DNA of 64,000 bases from Siphonodentalium dalli. Its lineage: Eukaryota > Mollusca > Scaphopoda > Gadilida > Siphonodentaliidae. Under the pieces are notes generated by a model that had not been told where the DNA came from, searched no databases, and saw only the letters and a list, made by a program, of their open reading frames with translations. Positions 57,901 to 64,000 of the stretch are shown here, piece after piece. The position numbers and the translations under genes are program-made. Position 1 is the first letter of the stretch. Every line of letters begins with the position of its first letter. The stretch is taken from assembly GCA_032622095.1 (NCBI GenBank), contig CP136064.1, forward strand, positions 6,569,512 to 6,633,511, read 5' to 3'.

Positions 57901-59731
57901 ATTCATATTCAATCATGACCGTACAGTTATTCCAGGTATACCTGAACACATTACCCGTAACCACAAAATCACTCCCTATTTATCCACACACCCCATCCAT
58001 GATCATACAGACAACACATGCACATACCTCCCAGGACCTTACAGTCACTCCATATATACATAATCAACACATAGATGACCATGTAGCTATATCCATACAC
58101 CACACCAATGACTATACAGGTACACCGGTTGCACCCGTACTGAATATACACAATCATACACCATAGGTCACTCCATGCATATCGATTGACCTCACACCTG
58201 ACCATGACCTCTCCCTGTATACCTAGATGCATCTTACCATGGACAACCCACTAATAACCATATAGTCACTCATTGTATACCTACTCACATCAGTCATGAC
58301 ATACAATAACTCCCTGTATACATATTCACCTCACATATGATCATAAAGTAACTCCCTGGCTATGATCTTGGCATCCACACTGTATCATGTTGACTTTGTT
58401 TTATCATAATGGACCAGAATAGCCAAAGATTATGATCCATCTCAGTTCTGTATCAAAGTTCTGCCCATTTCCTTTCAATAAATGTGGCCAAAATTACAAA
58501 AGAGGTTCTCAGCATAATTGCATACTTTAAAATGAATTTGGCATGCTCCAAAAGGAACTGAGACACCCAGAATAGAACATGTAGTTGTCAGTTAATTAAA
58601 TAGCATGTATAATAACCAAGTGAGTCACAATATGCTACCTTTTCGGATAATGCAGAGATTAATGTTCGGGATATATGTAAAAAATTAACATTCTACAAAT
58701 TTGGTTGCCATTTTGGAAGCCATCTTGAGCAATTCAATCTATAAACACTGTAGTGTGATACATTTAAAATAGAACAAAACAATAAACACCTTTCAATCCA
58801 AAGATAGTTATATTTTACCTGAAAAAATGGTCCAAACCTGAAAAGTGAATTTTTGCCCATATTTATGTCAAGTTTTTGAGAGAAAAGTCCAATATTTTTG
58901 ACGATGTCAGGGGTGACAATAGTAACAATTAACCATGGTGCATCAGACATGTTAGTATTAAATGTATAGAATGCAGAATAGCCAATTTTATACATCAACC
59001 ACAACTTGTAAGCGATTGCAGGACACGCTGGTGTAATATTTACCATTTTCCATATTTTGGCGGCCATATTGGCAGCCATTTTGAGCCAAAGTAAGAATTT
59101 TGGTTCCAGTGATTTGGAATATTGATAGTTAATGATATGCCTGACTTACATTACAAAGTTCTGTTCATTTCTTGTTGAAATATGACTAGAATCCCAATTG
59201 TGATATTTTGTGAAATTTTATACCGCATTCTGTAAAATCGAATTTTTGAGGGATCGGAAGGCGTTAGGACCCCAGTAATTGCATATTTCGTTGTTCCAAT
59301 GATCAGTTAATATACAAAACACAAAATAAAGTTGCATTACTCAACCAGTTCCAAACAGCATGAATTGATCTAGAAGACATTTGTGAAAAAATGTTATATT
59401 TTCAACTTCCGGTGGCCATTTTGGCGGCCATCTTGGATGGTGAGTTTAAATTTTGGCTCAAAAATATGTCATTATGTCTCAGCTTCACGAAAATATATAC
59501 GTTTGTATACATTTTACAAGATTTTCCCGCTATAATTTGCATAAACTGACTTAGGGTCTGGGCTGAAAAACGGCGGCCATTATGGACGCCATTTTGTCTG
59601 GAGTCTACACGGCCACTTTTTTTTCTTGTTAACATTGCTTAAAAGTTGAAGGACATAATAAGGAACAAAATGAGTGGGGTGAAGTTAAGTCCCAGGGGGG
59701 TGCAAGGGTACCCTTATTAGCTCCCGGACTA
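54954..59731. mobile_element. 4.78-kb foldback (long inverted repeat) element with minisatellite interior
   Basis: TATAGTCCGGGAGCTAATA at the left end (54952) is inverted at the right end (finishing 59733). The arms of about 1.23 kb (54954-56183) and 1.29 kb (58441-59731) align along their length, including the CCAAGATGGC- and GGCGGCCAT-type blocks. TA or TATA flanks both ends, so a TA target duplication is likely. The interior holds 42-bp minisatellites in opposite orientation on the two sides and a central inverted pair (56562-56576 and 56672-56686). No transposase is encoded, and all open frames inside are repeat translations. Confidence 0.85.
56184..58370. repeat. 42-bp minisatellites in mirror orientation
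   Basis: Left part (56184-56560): GTGACTGTATGGTCATG...GTATACAT units in one orientation. Right part (56700-58370): the same units reversed (CCATATAGTCACTCC, then TGTATACCTATTCACCTCAC), about forty degenerate copies. The 42-bp period is a multiple of three, giving His/Tyr-rich 14-residue repeat frames such as YSHSLYTYSHHHG. The right array is about four times longer, so it expanded after the element formed. Confidence 0.85.
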
Positions 59732-60185
59732 TATGTGATAGAATCTGTCATTTTTAAGAAATACCGGTACCATTTAAGGTACGGTACTACGGTACCAAAT
59801 GTGAGCATGTTCGTCCGTCTGTCGTACCGTGGTCACAATTTTGTCCGAACTTTTATTCCTACATTTTCTGGTCAATATTTTGTATACGCCCGTTTGAAAA
59901 ACGGGACGTATAATGTAATCAGTCTGTCTGTCCGTCCGTTAACAATTTTTTTCATGAATTCAAAACGTTTTTTTTTTAAATTGGTATCTGAGCGTTTCAG
60001 CCAAAAATACACGTCAAGTTCGAATATGGGTTCGGTCCGATGAGTTATACCATTTTTCGACTTAGAATTTTTTCCCAAAAGTGTTTAGTGGGCGGAGGCT
60101 CTGCCCAATTTTTTAATTGTGCACAAAAGCTACCGGTACCAGTAACATTCGCCGCTTACACATTTAAATTTGAGCTGGCCGCTTA
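59732..60185. repeat. Dispersed repeat fragments (GTCCGTCCGT and GGTTCGGTCCGATGAG types)
   Basis: CGAATATGGGTTCGGTCCGA plus TGAGTTATACCATTTTTCGA at about 60018-60060 recurs at about 63802-63842. Upstream, CTGTCTGTCCGTCCGTTAAC (59925) has relatives at about 62385 and 63610. The 102-codon frame at 59735-60043 is therefore repeat-derived. Confidence 0.6.
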
Positions 60186-60349
60186 CAGTAACGCCCAAAG
60201 AATTATGGGTACTTTTTCAGGATTTAGTTAGAAATATGGCTTGTCGAGGGCTTTCCAATGAATGGCAACAAGCCATATTTCCGACTAAATCCTGAAAAAG
60301 TACCCATAATTCTGATGTGGTTAAGTGGTCAATTACTTTGGATATTGAA
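60186..60349. mobile_element. TA-type MITE, copy 3, decayed
   Basis: CAGTAACGCCCAAAGAATTA at the left. AATTATGGGTACTTTTTCAG with GATTTAGT is inverted in the right half, which ends GTGGTTAAGTGGTCAATTAC and TTTGGATATTGA with a mutated terminus. It is the same family as the copies at 6.0 and 37.9 kb. The longer centre (GGCTTGTCGAGGGCTTTCCA) is shared in part with copy 1. Terminal fragments of the family also lie at about 61028 (GTAATGCCCAAAGTA) and 63178 (GGGCATTACTGTA). Confidence 0.7.
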
Positions 60350-60813
60350 TAAAATCAACAATTTTGTGAATTTGTAAAACATTCAAATGCTGTTATATTC
60401 CATATCCCAATATGGACACCCATGTACATGTATGTACCAAATGTTATTCATATCTACCAAGAAACAAACGAAAACACTTCATGACAACCCGCTTACACCT
60501 TTTACTTGGAGCTGAACTTTATAGTGTGTCCCCGCTTGTTGCCATTCAACAGAAAGCCCTCAGGGATATCGCTTGACCTCGTTGTACATGTAGTCACGGT
60601 ATGACCGCGGTCAGGTAAAGGGGTCGATTAATTAAAGCATACCGGTAGCTGTACATGTAGGACATCCATCGTCATGTGTGTCCCAGAAGCCTAACACATA
60701 TTGCCATGTGCAGACAGTAGAATTGTACTCAATATTTGGAACCCATCCCAAAGACTCCAATGGACCGGTACCGATACATGTAACTCTTTATTATGTTAGA
60801 TGACTACAAATAG

Positions 60814-61009
60814 CACGTCGTCGAGTTTCTTGATGATGATCAACGCATTGAACGCAACGTGGCAATCGTGTCATCACGCTGGTATGATGCAAAGCACGGA
60901 ACAACATAATGGCCAGTACGTAAGTCAGAGACCACCAAGAAGGCGAAAAATCACAGCAGGGTGAAAGAGGACTGGACGAAGCACCGGGAGAAGATTCTTC
61001 ATTCCACAG
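60814..61009 (+). pseudogene. Exon-like segment resembling the N-terminal module of DUF4806-type proteins, with an in-frame stop
   Basis: After an AG at 60812-60813 the frame reads HVVEFLDDDQRIERNVAIV followed by SSRWYD. A TAA (60907-60909) follows, then WPVRKSETTKKAKNH and VKEDWTKHREKILHST, ending in a donor (CACAG then GTAGAT at 61010). A V-V-E-F strand, V-A-[IV]-V-x-x-x-W, then W-P and a W-x-x-x-x-x-x-I-L strand is the pattern I know from the N-terminus of DUF4806-containing metazoan proteins, many of them transposon-derived. The downstream exon at 63331 continues that pattern in phase. The stop is one base from a sense codon, so it may be a mutation or a consensus error. Confidence 0.45.
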
Positions 61010-61239
61010 GTAGATTTATCATGCTGCATGTACCGTAATGCCCAAAGTATATTTCCATTTCAGGGTTTCCGCTAGGGGTCGGGGGAATGGGTCCGGTAGC
61101 TGCTATGGGGGAAACCCAGTAAATAATTAAATATATGAAGACCGATTTATCTGTAATTTTGCCATTTACCGTACCGGCCGATGTATATTAAAGTCGCAAC
61201 TTTCTAACCCAATTTCCCTTATTAAAAACTTCCTGCAAG

Positions 61240-61305
61240 TTATGGATCGAAATGTCATGAGGGGCATTTTTCATCAGGATTTTGAGAAACAAACGGCAAT
61301 CACAG
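61240..61305 (+). CDS. Possible 66-bp cassette exon
   Basis: The acceptor TTCCTGCAAG (ending 61239) and a strong donor CACAG then GTAAGC (at 61306) bound 66 bases. They are open in the phase-1 frame and contain ATG near the start (MDRNVMRGIFHQ). The length is divisible by three and both ends are phase 1, so it could be included or skipped between the 60814 and 63331 exons. Splice signals are the only evidence. Confidence 0.25.
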
Positions 61306-63330
61306 GTAAGCAACAAGACAAAATGCCGGCGGAAACTAAATCTAAAAAGGTGATAAATCCGATATTAAAAAAAAAGAAATAAACAAACCCATTCTCACTG
61401 TGTCTGTGTGTCTTTATTTTATTCCCTGTCTCACACATTTATATCAAATTATATGTATTAGTATCTGATAATTCAACTGCAAAAGAGCAGCAAAACATTG
61501 GGCGTCCTTGACCTGACTAATAAGTGTGGACATGTGCATGATATTCAATGACTGCTGTATTATAGCTTTGATATTCAAACCAACTAGATGACGTCACATC
61601 TGAATGATTATCTAAGACAGCCCGGGAACAAGCATTAGACAAACTCTTACTCTGAATGGGACATTGACGCGAAGCCACGAACTTGTGTATAACGTTGCAC
61701 AAAGATTCTTTAATGATTATCTCCATTAGCCCAAACGTTTTCATGCTTCAGTTCGCGACAATGAGGCAACCACTAAATTAACGATCCATTGCCCTAAAAC
61801 AACAGTAAGCCAAGTCGCAATTTTATAGTACTATAAATGATACGATATTTGTGTGTTTCCTCATGCCTCAAATTATACACATGTTTTATACAAGTTGGAA
61901 TAATGATGAATGAATTAGTACAAACGCCTCATCAATATTTACGTCAAGATAATTAATTAGGCAGTTTTTATGATCCACGTTCCCATACTCTGAAGTAAAT
62001 TGAACCAATGATACATGTATCTCCCTTGATAGGGAATTCCCCAACAATCACGTGGGAAATCCCGTGGAACTATTTGTGGGGTGTAACTATTTATGGTTTG
62101 TTCATGCTGTTATTTTTTGTCTGAAGATGTACTGTGTCGATTCGATTTGGTCATTATTAATGAAAATAGGATTAGATATCATATATAGCCTGCCGAGACA
62201 GACAAGACTGAATACGTTTTTAATATCGTCATTTATTTGTGTATGAACAGGATTTCATGGCAAAGGTCGGCAGGGGGAATGGGTCCGGTCGGAGGACCCT
62301 GCATTTAGACCCAGCAGAATTATGGAAAATTTTATATTTATATTTAAGAAAAATGGAGGGGGGTATCGGTATACTGAATTGACTGCGTCTGTCCGTCAAC
62401 CGTATGTCCGTCCATCCGCTCTGATAACTCCACAATGGAATGTCCAATCTTAATTAAATTTGGTATGTTAATTACCTACCGGGTATGACAATGCCTTCAT
62501 ACACATGGTTAAATGATGTTCATGTTTCACTGTTTGTTTGAAATTTTCTCATGTGGGGGTATGTTCAGCACCATTGGTGCAACCTCTTGTTTTATTTTTT
62601 GGAACAAGAATTTATAACAATAGTGGAAAGTATCAATTTGCAAGGCATTCTTTGAAAATGACTGTACACTCACAAAACATGTGTTGTGCTTGAAAATCCT
62701 TTTCGAATGGTAAATAATGTCAAAAATGCACATTTTTCAAGTACATAGTGTCGTTTAAGGGTGACACATTTTTATAAGAAATCCCATTAATACATGTAGT
62801 TTAAAACAGTATTTGTGCTTAGCGCTTGCATCAGACATATTACATTTTGAGAATAAATGCGTAATGCTTGAAGCCTTCATAAACATCTGGTACATGATTC
62901 ATATAAATTGTTATTTAAGTAAATTAATGAGTCTTGGATCCATTGTGGTTATTGTGTTCTGATCAGGAGAGAAACATAGTGAAGAAAGGTTCACACAAAA
63001 TTGATCTCACAACCAGAACACTAACTACAATAGATCAGCCGAAACGATAACATAAAAACTTAACAGTCCCGGAGAGCATTTAGTTGACCTTAGAAGAGGC
63101 ATGCATACCGGTATTCTCTAACGGTAAATGAAATATGGGTTGATAAAAAAATGGGCCTTGACATCAAAAGAGTTTAGGGCATTACTGTAGCTGATTGATT
63201 GTGAAGTTAATTATTGGCAAATTTGCTAGAACAGATACAGTAGCTTGCATTTATATACCTGTATTACATGTAGTGCCGGTATCAGCAAAACCAAATGCAA
63301 AGTCTAATTTTAGCTTTTATTTTATTTTAG
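61306..63330. other. Probable intronic stretch
   Basis: No further exon-like segment convinces me. Repeat fragments with GTCCGTCAACCGTATGTCCG lie near 62391 and GGGTCCGGTCGGAGGACCC near 62281. Confidence 0.35.
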
Positions 63331-63424
63331 GCAAATATGACACAGCAGTGAGGAAGATGACATTGTCGGAGATGGTATCAGATGTTGCATCTGAGGATGA
63401 ATCCCGGGCTCGTACGAGGCAACG
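63331..63424 (+). CDS. Internal exon continuing the DUF4806-type N-terminal module
   Basis: A strong acceptor (CTTTTATTTTATTTTAG, ending 63330) precedes 94 bases, followed by donor GTTAGT at 63425. In the phase-1 frame it reads GKYDTAVRKMTLSEM then VSDVASEDESRARTRQR, an acidic-then-basic segment. In DUF4806-type proteins the N-terminal module is followed by a Y-[DE]-T-x-x-x-A-x-x-K-x-x-x-A-E-x-x-S-D-x-x-S-[DE] pattern, which this resembles. It is phase-compatible with the exons at 60814, 61240 and 50096. It ends in phase 2, so the gene continues beyond the window. Confidence 0.5.
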
Positions 63425-64000
63425 GTTAGTTTATGTTTAATATGAATGTTTTTGGGGGGGCTTCTATCGCAGTGAGCTGTCTTGCTTTACAATGTGGGAA
63501 GATTCTGTGTTTATAAATAATTTATCTTTTTAGACACATGTAAGCCCATATGGTTTCACATAATATACACAATTTTATATTGTATTGATGTAAATTTGGA
63601 AGAATATATGTCCATCCGTCTGTTAACATTTTGGTTTCCGATCGATAACTTGAGCAAGAATAATAACTTGGTATGTGGCTCAATCATATCAAAATACAGG
63701 TCAAGTGCGAATTTGCGTATGGTCCGATGATTTTTGCGTGAATTCTCTGGAATTCTGCTAATTTTTCGGCTTAGTCCAATTCTCTCTTGAACTTTTTGTT
63801 TCGAATATGGGTTCAGTCCGATGAGTTATACCCATTTTTCGACTTAGAATGTTTTCCAGAAATGTTAAGTAGGGGCCCAAGTTTTCAATAGTGCACCCCC
63901 TGGTACCCCTTTTTATTTTGAATGTATAAATAGTGACCCATTTTTTGTGTGCAGTAATGGCCCTTTTTTGAATTGAAATTCATCTGATCCTTCGGTTTCG
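63425..64000. other. Probable intron with dispersed repeat fragments
   Basis: 63605-63900 contains repeats shared with 59.9-60.14 kb (GGTCCGATGA, TTATACCCATTTTTCGACTT). No exon seen before the window ends. Confidence 0.4.

Noticed and set aside
56212-58232. Series of His/Tyr/Thr-rich frames on both strands
   Set aside because: The 42-bp minisatellite period is divisible by three, which keeps frames open. No start context or other sign of a gene.
1-64000. tRNA or rRNA genes
   Set aside because: No cloverleaf with matching A and B boxes and no conserved rRNA core was found by eye.

Overview
This is a gene-poor, AT-rich, eukaryotic (animal) window dominated by repeats and decayed transposable elements. 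I see no operons, rRNA or tRNA. Four things point to a lophotrochozoan, most likely a bivalve mollusc: a GIMAP/AIG1-type GTPase, a family strongly expanded in bivalves; two non-autonomous elements with internal 155-300 bp core tandem repeats, the layout of bivalve 'pearl'-type elements; a DIRS-type retroelement; and many short inverted-repeat elements. The species assignment is inference.

Layout. 0-2.4 kb: a 371-bp MITE with TAA target duplications and a LINE-like 3' tail. 2.4-5.1 kb: a 45-bp satellite with higher-order structure. 5.9-14.9 kb: a dense block of DNA transposons. It holds two copies of one ~787-bp TWA-type element in opposite orientation, the second broken by a nested pearl-like element. 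Between them lies a 1.59-kb long-TIR element that itself contains a 164-bp palindrome. A hairpin-unit minisatellite and a 44-bp perfect hairpin follow. 14.9-19.5 kb: mostly featureless, GT-rich. 19.5-23 kb: relics of non-LTR retrotransposons (endonuclease on -, zinc-knuckle ORF1 on +) and a 42-bp minisatellite. 24.9-25.4 kb: a CpG-rich palindromic MITE.

26.3-29.1 kb is the most gene-like part. Two small frameshifted genes resemble adenovirus X/VI-like virion proteins of Polinton/adintovirus-type elements. They are followed by a GIMAP-like GTPase exon whose C-terminal coiled coil is displaced by a frameshift. 32.2-36.1 kb: a 2.2-kb core-repeat element and a 972-bp TTAA-flanked long-TIR element. 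37.9-41.5 kb: a TA-flanked MITE and a hAT-like element. 42.8-44.9 kb: a GC-rich minus-strand DIRS-like gag and reverse transcriptase relic, followed by purine-rich minisatellites to 49.2 kb.

50-64 kb looks like the 5' part of an intron-rich gene. There is a 5' exon with a start codon at 50.1 kb, and exon-like segments at 60.8, 61.2 and 63.3 kb that all meet at phase-1 junctions. The 60.8 and 63.3 kb segments resemble the N-terminal module of DUF4806-type proteins. The presumed introns hold a TAA-flanked MITE, several inverted-repeat elements and a 4.8-kb foldback element whose arms carry oppositely oriented 42-bp minisatellites.

No gene in the window is complete and undamaged. What stands out is the diversity of palindromic and foldback DNA, and the virion-protein-like remnants next to an immune-type GTPase.
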